Assembly (NCBI GenBank): GCA_964036045.1
Contig: CAXIWF010000588.1
Location: 39,001 to 103,000, forward strand
Direction of reading: 5' to 3'
Length of the DNA stretch: 64,000 nt
Origin: Eutreptiella sp. 'Long Island Sound 2002'
Taxonomy: Eukaryota > Euglenozoa > Euglenophyceae > Eutreptiales > Eutreptiaceae
A model generated the notes under the pieces. The model made no database searches and was not told the DNA's origin. It worked only from the letters and a program-made list of their open reading frames with translations. Positions 44,686-55,515 of this stretch are shown here, piece by piece. Position 1 is the stretch's first letter. Each line of letters opens with the position of its first letter. The position numbers and the translations under genes were made by a program.

Positions 44686-45627
44686 TCAATCAAGGAGCCG
44701 GCGCGGGATGGCGCGGGCCCGACCTGAGCGACTGGGCTGAGCAGACATGTTCACGATAGCCTGTGCTTCAGGAGCAATTACCCTACGCTTAGCCTGGTGA
44801 GCTGTGTGCGTGTCCGGTGCCCTCTCCCTTTTCTTGGGTGGTGGCCGTGGTGGCTTTGCTTTGGCTCTCTCTTCCCTTGCCTGTGCCGCCTGTGCTTGTG
44901 CTTGCTGTCTGGCCCGTTTGGCTTCCTCTTTCTGCCTCTGAGCCTGCAGGATGTCATCGTGCTTACATTTAGCGAGCTGAATGCGGAAATTCTTTACACA
45001 CTTCCCATGCATTTCCTCTACACGGGCAGCCCGGTGAATAAGTTGGGAGACATCCTCCTCTAAGAGGGGCATGTCGACACTTGCATTTGCACGGCTGATA
45101 GCCGTAGCAGTGACACGCCAGGGAGCAGCAGTGTAACCCATCAGTTTCCATTGATCTGATAAGGCCCCAAAGAAACTTTTCTCAAATACTGAAGTGCATG
45201 GCGTTGCTTTTACAGCAGATAAGTGGGTAGAAGAGGTAGGATCCAATGCACCACCATTTCTATAAGCAATAGTATACTTCTCCCACCGCTCTGACATGAC
45301 ACGGAAGATGATGCGTAGGCGCCTCAACAAGATCGGCAACAAAGGGTGAGCTTGTACGATTGCCATTCCCTTGCCCTCAAATTGCAAAGCAAGCTTGGGA
45401 TCCAAGGCCCATGAACGCAATGCCTCTTGGAATTGCAAAACATAAGGGTGGGCAGCGCCAACGGAAACAATACCACCTGCATGAAACTCTTGGAAGAAAG
45501 GCTTCGCCCAACATGCATGCAAAACCGTACCCATCATGAGAAACAAGCACGTGGAGGGTGCTTGTGCCCAACGGAGAAGAGAAGACCACCAAGGCAAAGA
45601 GTCACCATTGCGAACCTTATCTTGCAA
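44686..45627 (-). CDS. Transposase-like protein, C-terminal exon or part (copy A)
   Basis: A 313-codon frame, most complete in this copy. It contains a hydrophobic section (LRWAQAPSTCLFLMMGTVLH), KATPCTSVFEKSFFGALSDQ, a charged coiled-coil-like stretch rich in Gln/Ala/Lys/Arg (about 220-275), and a basic end. The T.C(T)..VFE(K/E)SFFG section recalls the acidic motif before the last helix in hAT- and KDZ-like transposases, but this is a weak analogy. The ORF begins just after a 55-bp interval that separates it from the upstream frame. Confidence 0.4.
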   Translation of the reverse strand: MQDKVRNGDSLPWWSSLLRWAQAPSTCLFLMMGTVLHACWAKPFFQEFHAGGIVSVGAAHPYVLQFQEALRSWALDPKLALQFEGKGMAIVQAHPLLPILLRRLRIIFRVMSERWEKYTIAYRNGGALDPTSSTHLSAVKATPCTSVFEKSFFGALSDQWKLMGYTAAPWRVTATAISRANASVDMPLLEEDVSQLIHRAARVEEMHGKCVKNFRIQLAKCKHDDILQAQRQKEEAKRARQQAQAQAAQAREERAKAKPPRPPPKKRERAPDTHTAHQAKRRVIAPEAQAIVNMSAQPSRSGRARAIPRRLLD

Positions 45628-45671
45628 AAAAGCAATAATGCGGTTAAGTAAGAGAAGAATGATGCAACTTT

Positions 45672-46449
45672 CATAGAATGTGCCAAAGAATCGCTATCCA
45701 ATGGTCCGCCCCAAAGTGGGGGTGGTTGTGTGATGGCGGTTTTGTTGTGAGTAAGGGGGCATTGCAAAATCGCATGGATCCATCGTCCCCCACCCGACTC
45801 ATCAATTGCATGACCGGAGTTGCATTGGAAATGCCAACCTTCCTTTGATGTCCCGTCGCGACCCATACACATGGCAAAGTCCTTTGAACTTTTCTTGGCT
45901 TGTGCAAAAGCAAGGGCCGCGCACTCTTTCGCCCACTCACCTCCCTCAACACCCCAACGATCAAATGTGCATCTACAAGGAACACGTGTGACATGAATCC
46001 CAAATGCATTAGCCCCATGGACAATGTGTTGACCAACCTTGTTTGCAGAAGTACGATCTCTCATCATACGGTAGGCACATTGACGCACACTTGCCTTGTA
46101 TCTACCACCATGAAAAAGGGAAGGATTTTGCGAGCGAAGCAATTGTCTTTTGAGACAAGAAGAAACGACATTGCGCGCCAAAGCCTTTGCCCTCCATCTT
46201 GCCCTACTATTGACTACTTGCAAAACACGTGAGTGGGACATCCTTAACCTAAGGTTTTTTTCCTTAAGTTCCTTCTTCCTCTTATAATCAACGGCCCGAA
46301 GTGCAACCATTCGGCGCCTTGTCTTCTCCATCTCAATCTTCACATCGGTCAACCTCTTTTCATACATCTCCAACTCAAGGTTTTTGATCGTTGCTTCTTT
46401 CAACATCATGTTGCAATGATCCTCCACTACCTTCAAGTCTCCCAAAGTC
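45672..46449 (-). CDS. Transposase-like protein, middle part (copy A)
   Basis: Contains a long predicted coiled coil (LGDLKVVEDHCNMMLKEATI...TRRRMVALRAVDYKRKKELK), then FAMCMGRDGTSKEGWHFQCN with an Asp that could be catalytic in an RNase H-fold transposase. The next sequence in copies B and C is ATGTAAGTTGC, a perfect GTAAGT donor; in this copy it is ATGAAAGTTGC, so the donor is lost and the frame reads on into nonsense to 45534. The N-terminus is cut off at 46449. Confidence 0.4.
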
Positions 46450-46587
46450 ACACAATGTCACTTGGGGTGCTAAAGTACTGGCAAGACTCGTCAGCGGGCA
46501 GGACAAAGCAACAAAACGGCGTTAGCCCATAGACTGTGGAACACGAATGTGTGAGCGTCTTTCGTCAAGCCAGAGTGCACATAAAAC
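46450..46587 (-). repeat. 3' terminal direct repeat of the Penelope-like element
   Basis: Identical by eye to 53773-53910 (constant offset 7323). Its left edge directly follows unit position 1962 of transposase-like copy A. Confidence 0.85.
46478..46573 (-). ncRNA. Hammerhead ribozyme, 3' copy
   Basis: Same sequence and fold as the 5' copy at 53801-53896. Read on the minus strand the order is GAAA, cleavage triplet CTA, CTGACGA. Position by offset: cleavage between 46530 and 46529. Confidence 0.8.
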
Positions 46588-46620
46588 AGGGGGCCGGAGC
46601 CCCCTGGAATCACCAAGTCA

Positions 46621-49600
46621 TCAAAGGCCAAGTATATTGGCACTGCAGAGTGCAGTTGTGGCATCCGTACCAGGCAACCCCAGGCTGTGGAGCACAGGAT
46701 TACATACGGGGGGCAGGGAGGGAGCAGGCGGGTAAAGCAGACCTAGAACCAGATCACGGTCACACAAATTAGACCGGGTGAGTCCCGAATAAAGACCAGG
46801 TTTCCACCATGAGGTGGGGTACCGCTTCATGTGTAATTCGTGCACGCATGCAAGGGCATTGTGTTGTACATCGGACCAGCGCGTGGAATACCCAGCGGAT
46901 TTGAGTCCCAGGGTGACTGCAATGCTCTTGGTGGAGCGTTTTGCTTGGACAGCCTCGGGGTCTGGGAATCGGGAGAATCGTTTGTGGGGGGGCACACTCC
47001 AATCTACCTTAGTTTTCAGGCGCATTGACACCTCTGCGGTGTCAGGTAGCACGCACAGAACCGCTTCCAGGCTGGGAATCACCAGCCCCTCGGATTCCTG
47101 CTGCAATTCCAGCCCATACAGTTTTTCGAACATACGCTGGAGTCTAGTCAGGCCAATATTCCCACATATGGCGCCTACAATATTGTCCATGTACCTGTAA
47201 GGGGGGATGGGAAGGGCATGTTTGGGCAGGCATCGTGACAGCTTGTGAGCCGGAGAGCCGGAGGAAGTGTTAAACGACAATTCACGCATCATGCAAAAAA
47301 GTTGCGCAGCTTGCGCCGAGCATAGACCGCCTATCGCAACGCCGCGTTTTTGTTTGGCCACCCTGCTACCAATGACAAAAATATCATTGTGATATACATC
47401 AAAATTCATATAAGCTAAAACATCTGACATGCTGAGTATGTGAAAGTCACTAGTGTAGCCACGACCTAAGCGGTCCAGCTTGCGGTTACGACGATGGATG
47501 CTGAAGAGGAGGCCGTTAGAGCCAACTCGGAGGTTGCTGGGTATGTGAGGTTTCGGGGACGGTGGGGCTGCACGGATCGCGTCCGCAAGGGCATCGGCAA
47601 TCTGGGATATTGCTTCAATAACGCCATCCCTAGGGAGGCGAGGGAACATCTCCCGGACGTCCAACTCGAACAGACGCAGTTTTTTGCGGGGGGGGGGGTC
47701 CTGAGGGGTACAGGCGAGCCATCGCTGAGTTGAGCTTCTCGACATACGCACGCACGTCGCGCACATCCAGAATAGCCCATGTATCCAGCATCTGGGTCGC
47801 TGCACTGATGAGTAGTGTGAGACAGCGACTTATGAGGCGGCCATGCTGCTTCATGGGATGGCTAAAGTGGGAAAACAACAGACGCCATTTCAGGGTATCA
47901 GTGAACTCGTCACTTTTATGCTTCAAGAAGGGGAAGGACACTGGGGGAGAGGTGCGGGCAGAGCAGCGGAAGTATTTGGTCAATCCAAATTGACGTGCAG
48001 CGTCCATGAGCTTTTGTAGAGCAAAAACTTTAGCATCAACCACAGTCGGAAAATCGCCCAAAATTTCAAACTGTTCGGGGTCGGAGTACAGGATCCGGAT
48101 GTAGCTGAAAAATAGACGCTTGCACATAACCCAGGTGCGCCCGGGGTTTTTATCAACAACAAGGAAAACGTAGCGATCACCCCATTTGCGTTGAAATTCC
48201 TTGATACGCTCCGGCCGCAGATACCAGGGTAGGCTGTGGGCCGTGTCTGTGTGAAGCGACTTGGCTTTGTGGACCATCGCAGCACAGTAGGTCCCGACTA
48301 GGTTATCAGGCAGGCGCGACACAGTGGCAATGCGCTTCGCGCATCGGACCACGTCCCCTTCCATAGATTCCCACGTGGTGATCGTTCGGTTGCCCATGTG
48401 TTGAGTAAGCAAGCAGTATTCAGGTCCAAAGAGGGTTTGCCATTCAGAGGGGTCACGCGTGCATACACAGTTCTGTATCGTGTGAACACCGGAGACATGG
48501 GAGCACGCACAGTGGGAAGACCGGCGGCAGATGTAGTCCCAGGATTTCTGAATTTTCCGCTTACACAGATGGTCAGGAACGGTGCAGCCACTCTTCGAGG
48601 TGAGCTGGACGGCGGACCGCAGGTAGGAACGGAGTGGCAGGGGGAGGGGGGATTGGGAGATGGTGTCTTGAATGCCGCTTTTGATATCCTGGGGGGCAGG
48701 GTCGTTGGAGGCAGGATATGGGAAGGGAAGACGCTGGGGCAGGTGGATACCGACGCGTTGATGAACACGGGCTGACACCTTGCGGAATAAATCGTTCCAC
48801 TCCTGACGGGGTATAATGGATTTGGATACAGTTAGAGTATCCAACAGGGTGGGCAGAGAGAGGGCGATGCGGCGGTTCTTCTGGATGTAGCCAACAATCG
48901 TTTTGACACGCTGGCGGCTGCAGATTTCTGTGGATGCCTGGATGCGTTTCAGCAGTTTCCATTTGAGGTGGCAGTAGTGGGCGGTATCGCGCTGATTGTA
49001 TACATTGGCACCGAAGTACCGAATCCATTTCTTTTCCACTGACGCATTCTGAGACTGGTGGCACACTTCCAGGGGCAAAATGAGAAAATGGTGCAAGCCT
49101 TTTCGCGCCATAGCACTACAGAAATCAAGGCCTTCAAGAAACTCGTGTTCCCCGCGGTGAATGTGAAAGAGTGCGCGCATAGCCCCCGCGATGTGTTCCA
49201 GGAAACGCACGACAAGGGGTCGGTCTGTGCGGCCAACATACACTTTGGAGTCCAACAGAGAGAAGACAACATAAACAGAGTGGAGACCAGGTTTCAGGTA
49301 TGGGAGAGAGAGAGCTTTGGAGAGACCGAACAGTTTCCGGATCCAGGTTTGCGGAGCAAAATGCAGAAGTGTTCTCATTTCTTCAAGGTGCGTGGACAAA
49401 GCGAGCTTCTGAGTTTCAGAGTGTGGTTTGAAAGTGTTGCTGGAATACAGATTGTCACGAAATTCAGTGTTGCGTTCCATAGACGCCCGAAAGATGACGC
49501 GCATAGGGCCCTTGCCCATGGAAGCGGTGAAGCGTGCAGGCGGCATGTTCCAAAAGCCACGGCCGTATTTGGCTCTAGCGCTCAGAGCAGCAATGTATGT

Positions 49601-50860
49601 ATAAATATTGAAGAGGGGCGCGCCATTTGCTGATGCACAGCAATCCTCAAGTAGGGTTGGGGTTGTGACAAACCAGGAGATGGGGGAATTCACGAATTTT
49701 TTACGTTGGTGTTTGGTATAGAAAGGATGGAACAGGGGGCATGAAACGGAGTATTTTTCTTCGAAGGCACACCACGCATTACCGTTCTTGCACAATTTTC
49801 TCGCATACTCAATCCAAACCTTGTGGGAATGCGGGATACCGAACACTGCCAGTTCCAAGTCGGGGTTGGCGCGTAAAGTATCGGTTAGCAAGCCAGGGGA
49901 GTCACCCGGCTGCGGTAACAGGAGTATGCGACGCGATCTGCAGGCCACATCATGTGGCGAAGGGAGCGCGCCGAAACGGTGCTCAAACGGGGCCATGGGC
50001 CCGGTGAACGCTGTGTGTTGTGAGCCACGAGAGAAGGAGGTGGTACCTATCGTCCCATCGATGTTGAATACATTAAATAAGGTATCCCACCATGTTTCGA
50101 GCGGAGACCAGAATTGGGAGCAGGGTAAGAAGGCAGGTTCTGAAGAAACGGATTGTGTGTAGTCAAGCACATGCAAACAAAATTGGAAACATTCGTGGTC
50201 AGATATCATACTCCAATGAAGATTGTTATAGGAGCGATGAAAGCGATACCAAAAGCGGCGGCAAACTATGGAATCATTAATTAGATGCATGCATTGCGTT
50301 ACGGCATTTGAGATGAACTCGGGTTGGGAAGGAAAACGGACATTCATATTGCAGAGTGCATCGCATGCAAACTGGCGGATAGCCGTAGATGACATGGATT
50401 CACCAAATTCAATAACCGTATCCTGGAAGTCGGAAATGACCGAGGCGGTGTTATGGACGGGGGTGTGGGTGGTATGGGCTGGAAGGGCATTGGCCACGGT
50501 GGCGACTTGCTCGAGCCACGGAAGGCCATGGATGGGGAGCAGTTGCAAAACCGATTTTTCAATTGGTTCCGGTCGGGAGGAGACACTACCAAAGCGGCGA
50601 ATGCGCTTGCATGCACGGTGCGCGCGTGAATGTGGTGTAGAGGATGCGGTTTTGGGTGGGGGATGGGACCAACGTGAGTGACGGCGTTTAACGGCTAAGC
50701 AAATAGAGCTTCGCCGTCGCCGGGCAGACGCAGTTGGCGGTGGTTGTGGATTTTCCTTGGGGACGACGGAAATTGGACGTTGGAACACCGGTGGGGAGTA
50801 ACGGCGTGGGGGTCGAGTGCAGCGTGTACGCGTGCGAGACATCCGCATAGATTCGTCCAT
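46621..50860 (-). CDS. Penelope-like ORF2: GIY-YIG endonuclease plus reverse transcriptase, one frameshift
   Basis: The frame runs from about 50860 (ATG of MDESMRMSRTR) and stays open to 47630. A GIY-YIG nuclease begins near 49275 (VYVVFSLLDSKVYVGRT). A Cys-rich segment (CRRSSHCACSHVSGVHTIQN, then CVC) follows near 48510. Reverse transcriptase finger residues (VVDKNPGRTWVMCKRLFF) lie near 48130. The frame then shifts in a run of 10 or so G on the + strand (47687-47697). The second frame carries motif A LFELDVREMFPRL, motif B RGVAIGGLCSAQ and motif C YRYMDNIVG, and ends at 46621. Motif C is YMDN, not YxDD; the neighbouring relict does not reach this motif. The protein would nick DNA and copy its own RNA. 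With one homopolymer length change the two frames are continuous (about 1,410 codons), so this may be a sequencing error or a recent mutation. Confidence 0.85.
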
Positions 50861-50949
50861 ATTTAACGTGTAAAGAGCGTGTAAAAAGCGAAGGCACGTG
50901 TGAGTCAACCAAACGTGGAAAAAATAGAAAGCTCGAAGCGACAAATTGA

Positions 50950-53729
50950 TTAACGTGTCTTGGATGTGTTGCGGGTCATGTGGCGCTTGGCGCCGCGGCA
51001 ACGATCAAAGGAAGGGACAAGCGACTCGCGGTCTCGGGAGAGGTGAGGAGACTCGATGAAGAACGGCGCACCAGTGGGTTTACCAGCAGTGAGGAGTTGC
51101 ACCATGTATCCCGGCGTGCTGTCTTGTTCCCCGTAGGACACAATAGACACTTGCTGGAGCAGAGCGCTACCGCCGGCACCCCATGCACCCCATACATGTT
51201 CATTGGCATTGTAATTGACTCCAATGGGTGTTTCACCATTGTCCACAGTCATGCGTTCCGGGCCCATTTGTGGCGTAGGCGGCGCGGATGTAGAGGCGGG
51301 GCCAATTGCGGCGCTAGATGAAGATGAATTAGAAGCGGGCGCAGGCTCGGGAGCGGGTTCACCGGAAGGCGGAGTTGGTCGTTTTATCAAGCCGGACTCG
51401 AGCAAGCCATTGAAAAGGCCGTCCAACTTATTGTTCATGGATTCATGGCCGGAAGAGACCTTGGCATCAAGAGCGTGAACGGAAGATCGGACCTCAGAAA
51501 TTTCTGTTTTCATGGCGGATTGAGTCTCTTCAAGTGCACGTAATTTATTATCGGTGTATACTTCGAAAGCCGATTGTGCGATAGGCGTTTGGGATGTGCC
51601 ATTCATGGGCGCATTAGTAGATTGCTTGGAAGAAGACGAATTTCCAATGCGGCGAGTAACGGATGTCCAACACTCACCATCGGGGTCTTTAGAATTTCGA
51701 ATGCGCGAAATGAGATCACTAGTCGTGGCGTCGGGCACACCGGCGATGGTGAGAGTGTGCTCATCAAAAGACACATGGGACACCTCAAGTGATAGCTGAA
51801 GTTAGCGGTTGGGGCTTCGTCACGGTGACTTCATGAACGGGCTCCCCAACTCTCACACCCGGTCCGTGTCGTTCATTTGAGTAAACCTCTACTAACGTCT
51901 TTGTTCCCGAGCCGCAAAAGGAACATCGTAAAATTGAACCACATCGTACAATTGAAGCGCCACGCATACAAGGCCGTGTAGACTGCCGCCATGAGCACTC
52001 ACACATGGGCTACAACTTGGGGGTGAGGGAATACTATTCCCAATGGAACACATAGCTCAGAACACATGACCTATGGATAGTACAACCCGAGATGGACCCA
52101 GCCACACAGCCATTTCGCAAGCGCTACAAGCCACGAGCCAAGGAGACACAAGCAAGGTCTCCTGAACGACGCACGAAACACACCGCACCGGACGCACACT
52201 AGACAGCTACTAAGCCTCTTCAACAAGGCATCCAAAGGACCCGCACGTATGACTCGCTAAACACGCCATGCTACCTTGGTGGGTGTTGGGCCACACCACC
52301 CCGATGCCTCCAAGCAGTGCGGCACGTGTTTGAGTCAATGTAAGAGAAGGCATTGTACCATGGCATATGTGCACGCATACTAATATAGCTTGAACTTCGT
52401 TCCGCAGTTGGTGACCATGGAAGGACTAACTAGAGAGCAAGTCGAGATATGTGCCCGTGGGGTAAGGCAAATTAGCCTTGCATGCAACCCCCAAAGTCAT
52501 GAAGTTAGCGGTTGGGGCTTCGTCACGGTGACTTCATGAACGGGCTCCCCAACTCTCACACCCGGTCCGTGTCGTTCATTTGAGTAAACCTCTACTAACG
52601 TCTTTGTTCCCGAGCCGCAAAAGGAACATCGTAAAATTGAACCACATCGTACAATTGAAGCGCCACGCATACAAGGCCGTGTAGACTGCCGCCATGAGCA
52701 CTCACACATGGGCTACAACTTGGGGGTGAGGGAATACTATTCCCAATGGAACACATAGCTCAGAACACATGACCTATGGATAGTACAACCCGAGATGGAC
52801 CCAGCCACACAGCCATTTCGCAAGCGCTACAAGCCACGAGCCAAGGAGACACAAGCAAGGTCTCCTGAACGACGCACGAAACACACCGCACCGGACGCAC
52901 ACTAGACAGCTACTAAGCCTCTTCAACAAGGCATCCAAAGGACCCGCACGTATGACTCGCTAAACACGCCATGCTACCTTGGTGGGTGTTGGGCCACACC
53001 ACCCCGATGCCTCCAAGCAGTGCGGCACGTGTTTGAGTCAATGTAAGAGAAGGCATTGTACCATGGCATATGTGCACGCATACTAATATAGCTTGAACTT
53101 CGTTCCGCAGTTGGTGACCATGGAAGGACTAACTAGAGAGCAAGTCGAGATATGTGCCCGTGGGGTAAGGCAAATTAGCCTTGCATGCAACCCCCAAAGT
53201 CATGAAGTTAGCGGTTGGGGCTTCGTCACGGTGACTTCATGAACGGGCTCCCCAACTCTCACACCCGGTCCGTGTCGTTCATTTGAGTAAACCTCTACAC
53301 CTCAAGTGATAGCTCGTCGGCAAATAGCTTCATGCGTTCGTCATTCCATGGAGAAACACCAACCACATCAAGTGAATAGACGCTAGCGGCGGAAGCCTTG
53401 GGTGTAGTAGCGACCGGTGGTCCCATGGACTCAGGGCGGATACCTTCGAACGTAGTCCCATTCTCCTTGCACTCAAAGAATTTGCGTTTGTTAACGCAAA
53501 TGCGCCACCACATCCATTGGTAGGGACAATTTTTGAGGAGGTGCTTTTCGAGGCAATTGAAACACGTAACTTGTCGAATGTAGCTCCCATCGGAAGCAAC
53601 GTCACCACACTTCTTGATGCGTTGAGGGCATTGGAACATGTAATGACCATAGTTGTCGCACATGGAGCAATATGTTTTGTCCGTAGCTTCGGGACGTTGA
53701 GAGGCATCGGAACGGCTCTTGGGAGGCAT
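50950..53729 (-). CDS. Penelope-like ORF1: zinc-knuckle and coiled-coil protein, split by an insertion
   Basis: Two parts, 53729-53298 and 51797-50950, read in one frame when the inserted DNA and one copy of the 18-bp duplication are removed. The first part has a canonical knuckle CSMCDNYGHYMFQC (CX2CX4HX4C) and a variant CFNCLEKHLLKNC. The second has a coiled-coil-like stretch (ALEETQSAMKTEISEVRSSV) and a Ser/Pro-rich section, ending MTRNTSKTR. Total about 420 residues. The layout suits an RNA-binding, multimerising ORF1 protein. It stops about 90 bp before the ORF2 ATG. The start at 53729 is ATG (MPPKSRSDASQR). Confidence 0.75.
51798..53296. mobile_element. 703-bp tandem-unit insertion in ORF1
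   Basis: The word GAAGTTAGCGGTTGGGGCTT starts at 51798, 52501 and 53204, a period of exactly 703. The third unit is only 93 bp long. The result is R-U-R-U-R, where R is a 93-bp repeat and U is 610 bp of internal sequence. The sequence ACACCTCAAGTGATAGCT occurs on both sides (51780-51797 and 53297-53314). Each unit holds a minus-strand frame of about 70 codons (CGSILRCSFCGSGTKTLVEV) with no known motif. The structure resembles a terminal-repeat miniature retroelement or a tandem retrozyme-like element. Confidence 0.8.
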
Positions 53730-53772
53730 GAGGAGCGAGTTAGTATGACCCTTGGGTGGTCAAACGAGAGGT

Positions 53773-53910
53773 ACACAATGTCACTTGGGGTGCTAAAGTA
53801 CTGGCAAGACTCGTCAGCGGGCAGGACAAAGCAACAAAACGGCGTTAGCCCATAGACTGTGGAACACGAATGTGTGAGCGTCTTTCGTCAAGCCAGAGTG
53901 CACATAAAAC
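53773..53910 (-). repeat. 5' terminal direct repeat of the Penelope-like element
   Basis: 138 bp, identical by eye to 46450-46587. It carries the hammerhead fold. Its right edge abuts unit position 645 of transposase-like copy B (GTGTAACCCATCAG). Confidence 0.85.
53801..53896 (-). ncRNA. Hammerhead ribozyme, 5' copy
   Basis: On the minus strand all core elements are in place. Stem II is formed by the two ends: CTGGC-TT-GAC then GAAA on the 5' side, and CTGACGA then GTC-TT-GCCAG on the 3' side, 8 bp around a 2x2 internal loop. Stem III begins AGAC/GTCT and is extended by ACAC/GTGT closing a 4-base loop. The cleavage triplet is CTA, cutting between 53853 and 53852. Stem I is TGGGC/GCCCG (one G-T wobble). 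With stem II open, this is the type II permutation. Hammerheads are known in the terminal repeats of Penelope-like elements, where they process tandem transcripts. Confidence 0.85.
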
Positions 53911-54408
53911 TGTGTAACCCATCAGTTTCCATTGATCTGATAAGGCCCCAAAGAAACTTTCCTCAAATACTGAAGTGCATGGCGTTGCTTTTAAAGCAGA
54001 TAAGTGGGTAGAAGAGGTAGGATCCAATGCACCACCATTTCTATAAGCAATAGTATACTTCTCCCACCGCTCTGACATGACACGGAAGATGATGCGTAGG
54101 CGCCTCAACAAGATCGGCAACAAAGGGTGAGTTTGTACGATTGCCATTCCCTTGCCCTCAAATTGCAAAGCAAGCTTGGGATCCAAGGCCCATGAACGCA
54201 ATGCCTCTTGGAATTGCAAAACATAAGGGTGGGCAGCGCCAACGGAAACAATACCACCTGCATGAAACTCTTGGAAGAAAGGCTTCGCCCAACATGCATG
54301 CAAAACCGTACCCATCATGAGAAACAAGCACGTGGAGGGTGCTTGTGCCCAACGGAGAAGAGAAGACCACCAAGGCAAAGAGTCACCATTGCGAACCTTA
54401 TCTTGCAA
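53911..54408 (-). CDS. Transposase-like protein, part (copy B)
   Basis: Same frame as 44686-45627 up to SDQWKLMGYT, where the Penelope-like element cuts it off at 53910. It reads KATPCTSVFEESFFGALSDQ, with Glu where copy A has Lys. Confidence 0.4.
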
Positions 54409-54449
54409 AAAAGCAATAATGCGGTTAAGTAAGAGAAGAATGATGCAAC

Positions 54450-55238
54450 TTACATAGAATGTGCTAAAGAATCGCTATCCAATGGTCCGCCCCAAAGTGG
54501 GGGTGGTTGTGTGATGGCGGTTTTGTTGTGAGTAAGGGGGCATTGCAAAATCGCATGGATCCATCGTCCCCCACCCGACTCATCAATTGCACGACCGGAG
54601 TTGCATTGGAAATGCCAACCTTCCTTTGATGTCCCGTCGCGACCCATACACATGGCAAAGTCCTTTGAACTTTTCTTGGCTTGTGCAAAAGCAAGGGCCG
54701 CGCACTCTTTCGCCCACTCACCTCCCTCAACACCCCAACGATCAAAGGTGCATCTACAAGGAACACGTGTGACATGAATCCCAAATGCATTAGCCCCATG
54801 GACAATGTGTTGACCAACCTTGTTTGCAGAAGTACGATCTCTCATCATACGGTAGGCACATTGACGCACACTTGCCTTGTATCTACCACCATGAAAAAGG
54901 GAAGGATTTTGCGAGCGAAGCAATTGTCTTTTGAGACAAGAAGAAACGACATTGCGCGCCAAAGCCTTTGCCCTCCATCTTGCCCTACTATTGACTACTT
55001 GCAAAACACGTGAGTGGGACATCCTTAACCTAAGGTTTTTTTCCTTAAGTTCCTTCTTCCTCTTATAATCAACGGCCCGAAGTGCAACCATTCGGCGCCT
55101 TGTCTTCTCCATCTCAATCTTCACATCGGTCAACCTCTTTTCATACATCTCCAACTCAAGGTTTTTGATCGTTGCTTCTTTCAACATCATGTTGCAACGA
55201 TCCTCCACTACCTTCAAGTCTCCCAAAGTCCTTTGCAA
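54450..55238 (-). CDS. Transposase-like protein, middle exon (copy B)
   Basis: 262 codons with the same coiled coil and GRDGTSKEGWHFQC as copy A. It begins after an acceptor-like CTTTTCAACCTGCTTTAG|G near 55247 and ends where ATG overlaps a perfect GTAAGT donor, so it is likely an internal exon. The downstream acceptor (TTTTTTGCAAG near 54410) does not give a clean in-frame join by eye, so the exact splice is unresolved. Confidence 0.45.
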   Translation of the reverse strand: MQRTLGDLKVVEDRCNMMLKEATIKNLELEMYEKRLTDVKIEMEKTRRRMVALRAVDYKRKKELKEKNLRLRMSHSRVLQVVNSRARWRAKALARNVVSSCLKRQLLRSQNPSLFHGGRYKASVRQCAYRMMRDRTSANKVGQHIVHGANAFGIHVTRVPCRCTFDRWGVEGGEWAKECAALAFAQAKKSSKDFAMCMGRDGTSKEGWHFQCNSGRAIDESGGGRWIHAILQCPLTHNKTAITQPPPLWGGPLDSDSLAHSM

Positions 55239-55515
55239 CCTAAAGCAGGTTGAAAAGCAAGTGTCGGCACCTCAAAAGTGGAGCCGTACTTGGATCGGTA
55301 ATACTTGCCGGTGTCATTTTTGGGTCGCCGGCAACCCAAAACACCAACGGGTGCACCGTACTTGACGAAACTAGCCAAATCCTAAATGCCTTTTGATCCC
55401 TCAACTTGTGGTGCCTTTAGCTTGGAAATCCATGAGGATCCACTTTTTCGCAATATTAGTACCCAAAGGTGAATAGCATGGTCAAACCTTGAAAACAAAG
55501 CGGCACAAGGTAACA

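Larger units (their letters stand above)
44488..46449 (-). mobile_element. Transposase-like 3.4-kb unit, copy A, truncated
   Basis: Starts at GACGTGTCGTTTCTAGCCTA, as does copy C at 56673. It stops abruptly at CTCCCAAAGTC (46449), where the Penelope-like element begins. It corresponds to unit positions 1-1962. It differs from copies B and C at scattered sites (for example 45176 CTTTTCTC against CTTTCCTC), so it is the older copy. Confidence 0.7.
46450..53910 (-). mobile_element. Complete Penelope-like retroelement with permuted domains and terminal repeats
   Basis: On the minus strand, in order: a 138-bp direct repeat (53773-53910), ORF1 (zinc knuckles and coiled coil), ORF2 (GIY-YIG nuclease then reverse transcriptase) and a second copy of the 138-bp repeat (46450-46587). 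Having GIY-YIG upstream of the reverse transcriptase is the reverse of canonical Penelope elements and matches the permuted group (Chlamys/Naiad type) described from green algae, protists and invertebrates. A 1,499-bp insertion splits ORF1. Without it the element is about 5.96 kb. Confidence 0.85.

Noticed and set aside
51798-53296. Hammerhead core in the 703-bp unit (minus-strand GTGACGA; plus-strand CTGAACGA then CGAAAC)
   Set aside because: The first has G where the invariant C is needed; the second has one extra base and no room for stem II.
46450-53910. Interpretation as an LTR retrotransposon because of the direct terminal repeats
   Set aside because: No integrase, protease, primer-binding site or TG...CA ends; GIY-YIG and Penelope-type reverse transcriptase are present, and the repeats contain a hammerhead.
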